Shown in pieces: positions 7,281 through 15,124 of a stretch of 17,343 nucleotides of DNA. How positions within the stretch are numbered: position 1 is the first letter of the stretch; each line of letters opens with the position of its first letter. The stretch is taken from NCBI GenBank assembly GCA_905372155.1, contig CAJPNZ010000064.1, positions 1 to 17,343 on the forward strand, in the 5' to 3' direction. A program made the translations under genes and the position numbers. Under the pieces are notes generated by a model. The model was not told the DNA's origin, ran no database searches, and was given only the letters and a program-made list of their open reading frames with translations. The stretch comes from Propionibacteriaceae bacterium. GTDB lineage: Bacteria > Actinomycetota > Actinomycetes > Propionibacteriales > Propionibacteriaceae.

Positions 7281-8527
7281 GGACCGTGATCGTCGGGGCC
7301 GGGGTGGCCGGACTGGCGGCCGCCCACCGGCTGGCCCGCGCGGGCGCCGAGGTCATCGTCCTGGAGGCCTCGGAACGGATCGGCGGGATGGTGGCGCCGC
7401 TGACGATAGCCGGGAAGGTGATCGACGGCGGGGCCGAAGCCTACGCCCGTCGCCTGGGAGTCGCGGACGAACTGTGCGCGACCCTCGGGCTGGAGGTCGC
7501 CGCCCCCACGGGGGGACCGCACATCCGCTGGTCCGCCACGCGGTCCTGGCCCGGCGCCGACGGAGTACTGGGCATTCCCGCCGGCCCGGACGATCCGGCC
7601 CTGACTTCCGCCCTGGACGGCACGGACCTGACAACGGCACTGGCCGAACCCGGACTCGGCGACGAGATCGGGGCCGGCGCAGCCACCGTCGGCGAACTGG
7701 TGACCGCGCGCCTCGGCCGGGCCGTCACCGACCGGCTGGTGGCCCCCGTGACCCGGACCGTCTACCGGATGGAACCCGACCAGATGTCGCTGGCGCAGTT
7801 CGCACCCGGCCTTAGGGGACCCGGATCCCTGTACGCGAAGGTAGCGGCGGCCCGCGGCAGCCGCTCCGCCGTCGCCCAACCCATCGGGGGTTTGATCCGC
7901 CTCGTCGAGGCCCTGGCCTCCGACATCCGGGGCAACGGCGGAAAGATCCGGCTCGGTGCCCGCGTCACCGGGATCGGACGCGATGCGACGGTCACCGCAG
8001 GCGGTGACCGTCTGGAGGCTGACCGCGTGATCCTGGCCTGCCCCGCCCGTCCCGCCGCGGAACTGCTCGGCGGGCTGGGAATCACCGCATCGGCACCCGC
8101 GACGGGGACCTCGCTCAACGCGGTCCTGGCGCTGGAACCCGAGCCGCTGGCGGGGGCGCCGGTCGGTTCCGGGGTGATGCTCGGCCAGCCGATCCCGGGG
8201 CTCGGAGCCCGGGCGCTGACTCACTACTCGGCGAAATGGCCCTGGAGCCGCGGCGGGGTGGAGCTGATCCGCCTCAGCTACGCACCCGACGCCACCCCCA
8301 CCCGGGAGCAGGCCCTGGCCGATGCCCGCCTGCTGCTCGGATGCGAGAACCTGGTGCTCCGTGACCACGCCCTGGTGCGCTGGCCCGCCGTACCCAGGGT
8401 GCTCCCGGCCGCGGAACGGGCCGGGCTGCTGGAATCCCTTCCCACCAACGTCAAGGTGGCGGGGGCCTGGGTGGCGGGCAATGGAATAGAGGCCGCAATC
8501 GCATCCGGACTGGAGGCGGCAGCATGA
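7277..8527 (+). CDS. hemY: Coproporphyrinogen III oxidase (HemY/CgoX type, FAD-dependent)
   Basis: A 416-residue FAD protein of the protoporphyrinogen/coproporphyrinogen oxidase family. The N-terminal Rossmann motif VIVGAGVAGLAAAHRLARAG (4-23) is followed by VIVLEASERIGGM. The C-terminal AGAWVAGNGIEAAIASGLEAA is the usual FAD-contacting end. With hemQ and a cysteine-containing ferrochelatase in the same locus, the substrate is most likely coproporphyrinogen III oxidised to coproporphyrin III. The GTG start at 7277 overlaps the hemE stop (GTGA) and the end overlaps the next ATG (ATGA), which argues for translational coupling. The protein is somewhat shorter than the roughly 450-470 residues common in the family, without a visible break. 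Confidence 0.9.
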   Translation: MRTVIVGAGVAGLAAAHRLARAGAEVIVLEASERIGGMVAPLTIAGKVIDGGAEAYARRLGVADELCATLGLEVAAPTGGPHIRWSATRSWPGADGVLGIPAGPDDPALTSALDGTDLTTALAEPGLGDEIGAGAATVGELVTARLGRAVTDRLVAPVTRTVYRMEPDQMSLAQFAPGLRGPGSLYAKVAAARGSRSAVAQPIGGLIRLVEALASDIRGNGGKIRLGARVTGIGRDATVTAGGDRLEADRVILACPARPAAELLGGLGITASAPATGTSLNAVLALEPEPLAGAPVGSGVMLGQPIPGLGARALTHYSAKWPWSRGGVELIRLSYAPDATPTREQALADARLLLGCENLVLRDHALVRWPAVPRVLPAAERAGLLESLPTNVKVAGAWVAGNGIEAAIASGLEAAA

Positions 8528-10131
8528 GGCTGGGAACGCGCGCATCCACCCTGGCGGTGACCCAGTCCACCTGGGTGGCCGACCGGCTCCGCGCCCTCGG
8601 ACACGAGGTGGAGATCGTCACCATCCGCACCCGCGGCGATCACGAACGCGGGTCGCTGACCCGGCTCTCCGGGCTCGGGGTGTTCGCCGCGGAGCTGCGT
8701 TCCGCGCTGCTCAGGGGAGAGGTGGACCTGGCTGTCCACTCCCTGAAGGACCTCCCGGTCGAACCCGTCCCCGGACTGGTGATCGCCGCCACCCCGGAGC
8801 GGGAATCCCCCCGCGATGCGCTGTGCTCCCGCGACGGCCTGAGCCTGGCCGAACTACCAAAGGGGGCCCGGGTGGGCACCGGGTCGCCGCGGCGGGTGGC
8901 GCAGCTGCGGGCCCTGCGTCCCGACCTGGTCTTCGTCGACATCCGCGGCAACATCGACACCCGGCTCTCCCGGGTGACCTCCGGCGACCTGGATGCGGTG
9001 GTGCTGGCCGCGGCGGGGCTGCGCCGCCTCGGGCTCGCGGGACGGATCACCGAGGAACTGCCCATCCTGCCCGCACCCGGGCAGGGGGCGCTCGGGGTCG
9101 AGAGCCGGGCCGGTGATGCCGCCCTGATCGCCGCTCTCGAAGCCCTGGAGGACGCGGACACGCGACTCGCGGTCACCGAGGAACGGGCTGTCCTGGCAGC
9201 CCTGGGCGGTGGCTGCGCGGCCCCGATAGCGGCCCTCGGGACCGGCGACGGGCTGGCAGCGGGGGTGTACTCCGCCGACGGCACCCGCCAGGCCAGAACC
9301 GAGGTGCCGCTGATTCCCGGTGCGGGAAGAACCGCCGCCTCCTGGCTGCTCGCCCTCGGCGCCGCCGACGTGACCCAGCTGGACGCCACCCGCGCCTCCC
9401 GGCTGGCCGAATTCCACGACGACGCGGACCTGTGGCCCCAGGCCGGGGGACGCAGGGTGTTCCTTCCCCGCGAGGCGGGCGCGCTCTCGAAGGCACTGAG
9501 CGCCGCCGGACTGGAGGTCACGACCTTCCCGGTGCAGGCCCCGGTGGTGCTGGTCGACGGGCTCGACCTCGGGCAGGCCGACTGGTCGGTGGTCACCTCC
9601 GCCCGCACCGTCGAAGCCCTTCAGGGGCTGGGTGTCCGGCTGCCCGGGCGGATCGCCGCCGTCGGTAAGGCGACCGCAGCGGCCTTGGAAGCGGCCGGGT
9701 ACGCGGTGGACCTCGTCCCCGGGAAGGCCAACGCGGCAGGACTCGTCGAGGAGTTCCCGGCAGGCACGGGACGGGTGGTGATCCCGGGATCGGCGCTGTC
9801 CAAACCGGATCTTCCCGAGGGTTTGCGGGAACTGGGCTGGCAGGTCGATGTCTTCCCCGTCTACACGATGGAGGCGACCCGGGAACCCGCCGAACTGGCG
9901 GCCCGCTGGAAGGCCGGGGAGTTCGCGGCAGTGGTCGTGACCGCGGGCTCGGTGGCGCGGGTGATCGACCAACGGCTGGGCTGGCCGGAGGAAACCCGGG
10001 TGCTGGCCATCGGACAACCCACCGCGAAGGTGTTGAATGAACTTGGGGTGGCGGCCAGTGTCTCGCCGTCCCCCGACGCGGAGGCGGTCGCAAGGGCCGC
10101 CGCCGAACTGGTTGGGAAGGGAAACGCATGA
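8524..10131 (+). CDS. hemC-hemD: Hydroxymethylbilane synthase / uroporphyrinogen-III synthase fusion
   Basis: A 535-residue bifunctional protein. Residues 1-290 form HemC with all key motifs: MRLGTRAS, VHSLKDLP (71-78, with D76), GTGSPRR (118-124), RGNIDTR (141-147), PAPGQGAL (183-190) and the GGGC loop with cofactor cysteine C231. Residues about 308-530 form HemD, with VTSARTVEAL (357-366) and PVYTMEATR (445-453). It joins four porphobilinogens into hydroxymethylbilane and closes the ring with D-ring inversion to uroporphyrinogen III; fusion allows direct handover of the unstable intermediate. The start ATG overlaps the hemY stop and the end overlaps the hemB start. It is the intact counterpart of the degenerate fusion at 1464-3089. 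Confidence 0.95.
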   Translation: MRLGTRASTLAVTQSTWVADRLRALGHEVEIVTIRTRGDHERGSLTRLSGLGVFAAELRSALLRGEVDLAVHSLKDLPVEPVPGLVIAATPERESPRDALCSRDGLSLAELPKGARVGTGSPRRVAQLRALRPDLVFVDIRGNIDTRLSRVTSGDLDAVVLAAAGLRRLGLAGRITEELPILPAPGQGALGVESRAGDAALIAALEALEDADTRLAVTEERAVLAALGGGCAAPIAALGTGDGLAAGVYSADGTRQARTEVPLIPGAGRTAASWLLALGAADVTQLDATRASRLAEFHDDADLWPQAGGRRVFLPREAGALSKALSAAGLEVTTFPVQAPVVLVDGLDLGQADWSVVTSARTVEALQGLGVRLPGRIAAVGKATAAALEAAGYAVDLVPGKANAAGLVEEFPAGTGRVVIPGSALSKPDLPEGLRELGWQVDVFPVYTMEATREPAELAARWKAGEFAAVVVTAGSVARVIDQRLGWPEETRVLAIGQPTAKVLNELGVAASVSPSPDAEAVARAAAELVGKGNA

Positions 10132-11090
10132 TCGAGCGCCCACGCAGGCTACGCACCACCGCCGCCATGAGAAAACTGGTCCGCGAAACCCGGCCGCGCC
10201 CGGCGCAGCTCGTCCTGCCCGTCTTCGTCGGCGAGTCTCCCGCCGAGATCGGCGCCATGCCGGGGGTGCGGCGGCACACCGTCGAACAGATCGGTGGCGT
10301 CGCACGATCGGCGGCAGAAGCGGGACTGGGCGGGATCATGCTGTTCGGGGTGCCCGATGATGCGGACAAGGATCCGCGGGGCACGCAGGCCTGGGCGCCC
10401 GACGGCATCGAACAGCGTGCCATCACCGCCTGCCGGGAAGCGGTGGGCGATGATCTGGTGATCATGTCGGACGTGTGCCTGGACGAGTTCACCAGCCACG
10501 GGCACTGCGGTTTCCTCGCCGAGGACGGCCGCGTGATCAATGACGAGACCTGCGATGCCTACGCGCAGCAGGCGGTGGCGCAGGCCCGGGCCGGCACGCA
10601 CGTCGTGGCGCCGTCGGGGATGATGGACGGCCAGATCCGGGTGATCCGCGCCGGGCTGGACGCGGCCGGTTTCGAGGACGTCGGGATCCTGGCCTACTCA
10701 GCGAAGTACGCCTCCGCGTTCTACGGGCCGTTCCGGGAGGCGGTCGGCTCATCTCTCCAGGGGGATCGCCGCACCTACCAGCAGGATCCAGCGAACCGCC
10801 GCGAGGGCCTCAGGGAGGCGCTGCTGGACCTGTCGGAGGGCGCCGACATGGTGATGGTCAAACCCGCCAGCCACTACCTCGACGTGCTCGCCGATGTGGC
10901 CGCTGTCTCGAAGGTTCCGGTGGCGGCCTATCAGGTGTCGGGGGAGTACGCCATGATCGAGGCGGCGGCGGAACGCGGCTGGATCGACCGGCGCGCCGCC
11001 ATCCAGGAGTCGATCACGAGTATCGTTCGCTCGGGCGCCGATGTGGTGCTCACCTACTGGGCGTTGGAGGTTGCCGAATGGCTGGACTGA
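10128..11090 (+). CDS. hemB: Delta-aminolevulinic acid dehydratase (porphobilinogen synthase)
   Basis: A 320-residue enzyme that condenses two 5-aminolevulinates to porphobilinogen. The Schiff-base lysines are K193 (AYSAKYASAFYGPF) and K245 (MVMVKPASHYLD). The metal loop DVCLDEFTSHGHCG (115-128) has C117, D119 and C127, a mixture of the all-cysteine zinc site and the aspartate magnesium-type site. The ATG start overlaps the hemC-hemD stop (ATGA). The gene end overlaps hemL by 13 nt. The length and the QGDRRTYQQDPANRREGLRE segment are normal for the family. Confidence 0.95.
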   Translation: MIERPRRLRTTAAMRKLVRETRPRPAQLVLPVFVGESPAEIGAMPGVRRHTVEQIGGVARSAAEAGLGGIMLFGVPDDADKDPRGTQAWAPDGIEQRAITACREAVGDDLVIMSDVCLDEFTSHGHCGFLAEDGRVINDETCDAYAQQAVAQARAGTHVVAPSGMMDGQIRVIRAGLDAAGFEDVGILAYSAKYASAFYGPFREAVGSSLQGDRRTYQQDPANRREGLREALLDLSEGADMVMVKPASHYLDVLADVAAVSKVPVAAYQVSGEYAMIEAAAERGWIDRRAAIQESITSIVRSGADVVLTYWALEVAEWLD

Positions 11091-12397
11091 ACCAGGAATG
11101 GATGACACGGGCCTGCGAGGCGATCCCGGGCGGGGTCAACTCGCCCGTGCGGGCATTCGCGTCCGTGGGTGGCACTCCGCGTTTCATCAAGCAGGCATCC
11201 GGTTGCCGAGTGACCGACGTCGACGGCACCAGCTACGTCGATCTCGTGTGTTCCTGGGGGCCGGCGCTGCTCGGGCACGCCCATCCCCAGGTCGTCGCGG
11301 CCGTGCAGGAAGCGGCCGCCAAGGGCCTCAGTTTCGGGGCACCGACGGGCGCGGAGGTGGAGCTCGCCGAGCGGATCCGTGCCCGGGTTCCCGTCGCGGA
11401 ACACGTGAGGCTGGTCTCCACCGGCACGGAGGCCACCATGACCGCGGTGCGGATCGCCCGCGGCGCCACGGGCCGCGACAAGATCGTCAAATTCGCGGGC
11501 TGCTATCACGGACACTCGGATGCGCTGCTGGCCGCCGCCGGATCAGGTGTGGCCACCCAGGGGCTGCCGGGAAGCGCCGGGGTGACGGTGGCTGCCGCGG
11601 CCGACACCATCGTGCTTGCCTACAACGACTTCGACGAATTGCGTTCGCTGTTCGAACGGATCGGCGGGCAGATCGCGGCGGTCATCACGGAGGCCGCACC
11701 CGCGAACATGGGGGTCGTCACCCCGGCCGAGGGATTCAACGCCGAGATCCGCCGGCTGACCGCCGAGCACGGGGCACTCATGATCCTCGACGAGGTGCTC
11801 ACCGGTTTCCGCGTCGGAGCCTCCGGCTGGTGGGGTTTCGAAGCGGGGGTCGAGGCCCCGGACTGGACGCCCGACCTGATCACCTTCGGGAAAGTGGTCG
11901 GCGGTGGCATGCCCCTGGCAGCGGTCGGGGGTCGCAGGGAGATCATGGATCTGCTGGCCCCGCTCGGCCCCGTCTACCAGGCGGGCACGCTCTCCGGGAA
12001 TCCCCTCGCCACCGCGGCCGGGATCGCCACCCTCGACCTGGCGAAACCGGAGGTCTACGACAGGGTCGATGCCCGCTCCGCCGAGTTGCAGCGGCTGGTC
12101 GGCGATGCGCTGACCGGGGCCGGGGTGCCCCACGTCATCCAGACCGCCGGGAACCTGTTCTCCGTGTTCTTCCGGGAGAAGCCCGTCATCGACTACGCAG
12201 ACGCCCAGGACCAGGACACCGCGGCCTATGGGCGGTTCTTCCACGCGATGCTGGACGGGGGAGTGGCATTGCCGCCGTCGGCCTTCGAGGCGTGGTTCCT
12301 CTCGGTGGCCCACGACGACGCCGCCATGGAGACCATCGCAACGGCTCTGAAACAGGCGGCCAGGGCCGCTTTGCCAACTGGGGAGAGCATCCGATAG
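11078..12397 (+). CDS. hemL: Glutamate-1-semialdehyde 2,1-aminomutase
   Basis: A 439-residue PLP enzyme that turns glutamate-1-semialdehyde, the HemA product, into 5-aminolevulinate. Motifs are IPGGVNSPVRAF (16-27), the pocket STGTEATMTAVRIAR, ILDEVLTGFR with D238, and the PLP lysine K272 in ITFGKVVGGGMPLAAVGG. The start at 11078 has GGAGG at 11066-11070 with 7-nt spacing and lies inside the hemB end, so coupled translation is likely. It closes the haem operon. Its last codons overlap the probable promoter of the downstream tRNA gene. With hemA on the opposite strand, the locus has both dedicated C5 enzymes. Confidence 0.95.
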   Translation: MAGLNQEWMTRACEAIPGGVNSPVRAFASVGGTPRFIKQASGCRVTDVDGTSYVDLVCSWGPALLGHAHPQVVAAVQEAAAKGLSFGAPTGAEVELAERIRARVPVAEHVRLVSTGTEATMTAVRIARGATGRDKIVKFAGCYHGHSDALLAAAGSGVATQGLPGSAGVTVAAAADTIVLAYNDFDELRSLFERIGGQIAAVITEAAPANMGVVTPAEGFNAEIRRLTAEHGALMILDEVLTGFRVGASGWWGFEAGVEAPDWTPDLITFGKVVGGGMPLAAVGGRREIMDLLAPLGPVYQAGTLSGNPLATAAGIATLDLAKPEVYDRVDARSAELQRLVGDALTGAGVPHVIQTAGNLFSVFFREKPVIDYADAQDQDTAAYGRFFHAMLDGGVALPPSAFEAWFLSVAHDDAAMETIATALKQAARAALPTGESIR

Positions 12398-12400
12398 TCT
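12371..12400 (+). promoter_or_regulatory. Probable tRNA-Ala promoter inside the end of hemL
   Basis: TTGCCA (12371-12376) and TAGTCT (12395-12400) are separated by 18 bp, a reasonable sigma-70-type pair. The hemL stop codon TAG is the first half of the -10. Transcription would begin near 12407, about 6 nt before the mature tRNA end. Transcription from the haem operon could also run through. Confidence 0.45.
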
Positions 12401-12412
12401 GGAGCGGCTCTC

Positions 12413-12488
12413 GGGGCTATGGCGCAGTTGGTAGCGCGCTTCCATGGCATGGAAGAGGTCAGGGGTTCGAATCCCCTTAGCTCCACCA
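12413..12488 (+). tRNA. tRNA-Ala (anticodon GGC)
   Basis: A full cloverleaf is visible. The acceptor GGGGCTA (12413-12419) pairs with TAGCTCC (12478-12484) with one G-U pair. The D arm contains GCGCAGTTGGTAGCGC. The anticodon stem CTTCC/GGAAG encloses loop ATGGCAT with GGC at positions 34-36. The T arm is GGGGTTCGAATCCCC. Discriminator A and an encoded CCA end at 12488. The 76-nt length is standard. The gene marks the end of the conserved haem locus: insertion-sequence debris and an AT-richer accessory region start just beyond it. Confidence 0.95.
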
Positions 12489-12529
12489 CAAGCTGTTGGG
12501 TTTCTCCGTAAATTGTGGACTCGGTCCGC

Positions 12530-13306
12530 TTACGCGGCTTGTTTCGTGATTGATTCTCCGACTTGTTTTTGGTGGTGTTCGAACTCGACTGGTCGTAGAT
12601 AGTCCAGTGCGGAGTGGCGCCGACGCCGGTTGTAGACGATCTCGATCCAACCAGCGACTCCTTGGCGCGCGTCAGCTCGGGTGTGCCGGTGGTAGAACTC
12701 AGTTTTCAACGTGGCGTTGAATGATTCCGCTGCGGCGTTGATGTAAGCACACCCCAGTACGGCCCATGGACTGCACCACACCCAACCGTTTCGCGGCCTT
12801 CCCTAGTGTGCAGGTAGGTGATGTCGGAGATCCACACCCAGTTCAACTTCCCGGTATCCCAGCCCCGGTTCACCAGGCCAGGGATGCGATGGGCAGGTGT
12901 TCCCGGGAGGCTTGAACGCACGCGGGCCGCTCCCTTCCAAACCTTGGCGGCGCATGGAGGCCGCGACGGACGGTCTTGGGTATTGACCTGGACACCTTCG
13001 CGGTGCAGGTCAGCAGTGATCCGCGGCGCCCTGTACACCTCATCAGAGGATACGTGCAGGTGCTGGATGTGCGTATCCAGCACCTGCTGTCGCTGGGTTT
13101 GTGGCCCGGGCCCGGCTGCGCGCCGTTCCGCCCCACTGGTAGTAGTCCTGCCTTGAAACGCCCAACAGGCGCGCCATCCTGCTGACCTCGAAATTCGCCT
13201 TCTCCGCTGCCATCAGTTCAAACTGTTCGACGATGCTCGCTTCGATGCGAAGAAGGCGGCTGCTTTCCCAGAAACTCGTTGTCTTCACGAAGCTCCTCAA
13301 CTTCAC
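12530..13306 (-). pseudogene. IS3-family transposase OrfB remnant (frameshifted, core deleted)
   Basis: Pieces of an IS3 OrfB integrase-type transposase appear in order but in different frames. FELMAAEKANFEVSRMARLL and VSRQDYYQW lie near 13130-13215. HLHVSSDEVYRAPRITADL and LNWVWISDITYLHTREG come next (about 12800-13075). AAAESFNATLKTEFYHRHTR and IEIVYNRRRRHSALDYLRP end the protein (12530-12750). The first catalytic Asp (ISDITY, codon 12823-12825) and the Glu (AAAESF, codon 12725-12727) are only about 33 codons apart; an intact DD35E core has roughly 95. About 60 residues including the second Asp are therefore gone. Frame breaks lie near 13050-13080 and near 12750-12780. Confidence 0.85.
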
Positions 13307-13535
13307 GCCGTAGCTGCTTCAACTCGGCCCGCTCATCGATACTCAGCTCGCCGGTCGGTTCCCCGGCCTACCGGGCCCGCTCGGCCTGACCCCACCGACC
13401 CAAAAGCTGCTCACCAACCCCGAACTCACGCGCAACCGCTGCGTTCGTACGGCCAGTCTCGATCACCAACCGGGTCGCATCGACTCGATACTTCGGCGTG
13501 TACTTCCGCCGCTTTCTCCGCTGCTGTTCTGCCAT
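13218..13535 (-). pseudogene. IS3-family transposase OrfA remnant with in-frame stop
   Basis: Reading from ATG 13535 gives MAEQQRRKRRKYTPKYRVDA followed by NAAVAREFGVGEQLLGRWGQAERAR, the helix-turn-helix start of an IS3 OrfA. Codon 56 is TAG (13368-13370). After it the same frame continues through ERAELKQLRREVEELREDNE FLGK, the leucine-zipper-like part, to TGA at 13218-13220. The total of about 105 codons is the normal OrfA length, so only the nonsense codon spoils it. The OrfA-OrfB overlap, where programmed -1 frameshifting would normally occur, is around the FLGK codons. Confidence 0.8.
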
Positions 13536-13590
13536 CAGGCACCCTTCCCCACGGAACCCTCATCCTGCTAACTCAGGTGCCCACAAATCA

Positions 13591-14044
13591 GGGTAGGCCC
13601 ATCAGTCTGTGGCAAGGCGATGATTCCCGGGCCATACTCCTCACCCCAGCCTGGACGACCAGCTCCGAACCTGGTGCTCTGTGGCGCGAACAAAAACTTG
13701 TAGCACCAACCATCGTGAAGTTCCGGGGTGAGACAACCAATCGGCTGGTCTGGCGAGGCGAAACCTGACCCAAGTTCACCGTGGTGCTCACCGGCGACAT
13801 CCACGCTCATATGGTCAAGAGCGAGACACTAGGGGCAACCTGCGCGGTGACAGCGGTGGATGAGGCATGGCGACGACGAACGGTAGCAGGGGTACCCGCG
13901 CATCCAACTCGCGCTGTAGTCTATTGGCATGCGACTTCATGTCATTAGCTTGTGCGACGGAGCGGGAGACTGGCTGATACTGAGCGGATGTCGACTCCAA
14001 CTTATCCTTAGGAAGACCGCGTCTTGGGCATTAGGAGGGTGTTC
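13591..14044. other. Gene-poor stretch between IS remnant and accessory genes
   Basis: About 450 bases without a convincing gene. A minus-strand open frame (13568-13810, 80 codons) and overlapping plus-strand frames exist, but they straddle the end of the insertion sequence, lack ribosome sites and resemble no family I recognise. The composition changes here from the GC-rich haem locus to the more AT-rich accessory block. The promoter of the downstream gene should lie near the end of this stretch, but I see no clear -35/-10 pair. Confidence 0.4.
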
Positions 14045-15067
14045 GTGAATTGGCGAAAAAGGCGACACCGGAAAGAACGTCCCCGGAATGGTGAGCAGGG
14101 CAGTCGATCCATTTGGCCTTCCGTTGACAGCCCAGACTTTGCTGAACAGATACGCCTTCTTCATGGCGACTTAAAAATCTCAGAAGAATTAGCCAAAGCC
14201 TTCCTCGTCTCAAAAACCGAGCCGCAGAAAGAGAGATTCGCGGCTTTCTACTACCTACTTTTCAGATTGGAGCGAAACAGTGATTTCACTCAGTATGAAC
14301 ATCTGTGCCACAAGTATCGGAAGGAATTCGGGGGCTACCCATATTTCAGCACGTTCTTGGCGACCATTGCGAGAAGCAAAGGCGGTATAGCCAGCCTGCA
14401 AACAGCTCTGAGCTACTCTGAAACCGCGCTCCAGAGTCTGAGTGATCGACCGGGCGTTCTTCACCAGTACGCAAGTATCGCCGCAGATCTCCTAGACCTC
14501 TTAGAGGAACCTGCTCAGGATACTCTCGTAGCAGCTCAACTGCGAGTCGATCAGGCTATAGGCGCGTCGGCTCGGCGAAATGGGAACTTCCATGCCACAA
14601 AAGCGCGACTGCTGGCACACGGGGGGCAATTTCAGGAGGCAGTCTCTCAGATTCAACTGGCTCTTGAACTTGAGAACACATCTGCTCCGGATTCCCTTCG
14701 TCGAATCGCAAGATTTGAGTCGATTAGATCGAGGGTCGAAACGATGAGAAATGAGGCCCGTTTCTACTCGAAGATGACTGAGGGGCAGCGCAAACTTGAT
14801 TCGATGCGATCTGAACAACTTCAGCTCCTGGGTCTTCTCGCAGCGATAGTTGCACTCGTAACGGCTACGGCATCGACGAGCGCCAAGATCGTTTCCGATG
14901 CAGCCGCGATTAGGTCCGGTTTGATTCTGCTTGGCGCTGTGATCATCGTTTTCGCTTCCCTATTCTATGTAGCGCAACGCGATAGCAGTTTCCGCAGGCT
15001 TGTTATTCCACTTGTTGCCGCGGTGCTCCTTATATCCCTCGGCATATTTATCCAGATCCCAGTGTAG
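14045..15067 (+). CDS. TPR-like helical protein with three C-terminal membrane segments
   Basis: A 340-residue protein from GTG 14045. That start is chosen because AGGAGG at 14033-14038 lies 6 nt upstream; a TTG at 14024 in the same frame is upstream of this site. The N-terminus is strongly basic (MNWRKRRHRKERPR). Residues about 30-215 are amphipathic helices with TPR-like spacing (AKARLLAHGGQFQEAVSQIQLALEL is the clearest unit, written here in part as GGQFQEAVSQIQLALEL). A charged, coiled-coil-prone stretch (about 220-258) leads to three hydrophobic segments at roughly 260-276, 291-310 and 319-338. It is likely an inner-membrane protein with a cytoplasmic helical-repeat domain for protein contacts. 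Function is not recognised. Codon use is AT-richer than in the haem genes. Confidence 0.7.
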   Translation: MNWRKRRHRKERPRNGEQGSRSIWPSVDSPDFAEQIRLLHGDLKISEELAKAFLVSKTEPQKERFAAFYYLLFRLERNSDFTQYEHLCHKYRKEFGGYPYFSTFLATIARSKGGIASLQTALSYSETALQSLSDRPGVLHQYASIAADLLDLLEEPAQDTLVAAQLRVDQAIGASARRNGNFHATKARLLAHGGQFQEAVSQIQLALELENTSAPDSLRRIARFESIRSRVETMRNEARFYSKMTEGQRKLDSMRSEQLQLLGLLAAIVALVTATASTSAKIVSDAAAIRSGLILLGAVIIVFASLFYVAQRDSSFRRLVIPLVAAVLLISLGIFIQIPV

Positions 15068-15124
15068 AGGCATGGTATATGTGTGTGATCTGCTACCTCA
15101 GTGATCCCGGTGGTGGACGTTACA

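Larger units (their letters stand above)
12509..13590 (-). mobile_element. Decayed IS3-family insertion sequence, internally deleted
   Basis: Both reading frames of an IS3-type element are recognisable on the minus strand, flanked by imperfect terminal repeats: TAAATTGTGGAC starting at 12509 and, on the other strand, TGATTTGTGGGCAC starting at 13590 (about 10 of 15 positions match). The span of about 1.08 kb is shorter than the 1.2-1.3 kb usual for such elements, in line with the missing middle of orfB. No clear target duplication is seen. The left end lies about 20 bp past the tRNA-Ala gene. The element cannot encode a working transposase. Confidence 0.8.

Noticed and set aside
6932..8545. 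Minus-strand open frame of 537 codons opposite hemE/hemY
   Set aside because: Composition is that of an antisense shadow with no domain pattern, and it spans two well-identified genes.
11041..12480. Plus-strand open frame of 479 codons overlapping hemL and the tRNA
   Set aside because: Arg/Gly-rich off-frame shadow of hemL that runs through a tRNA gene.
13568..13810. 80-codon minus-strand frame after the IS3 remnant
   Set aside because: It starts in non-coding sequence, ends inside the insertion-sequence terminus, has no ribosome site and no recognisable family.
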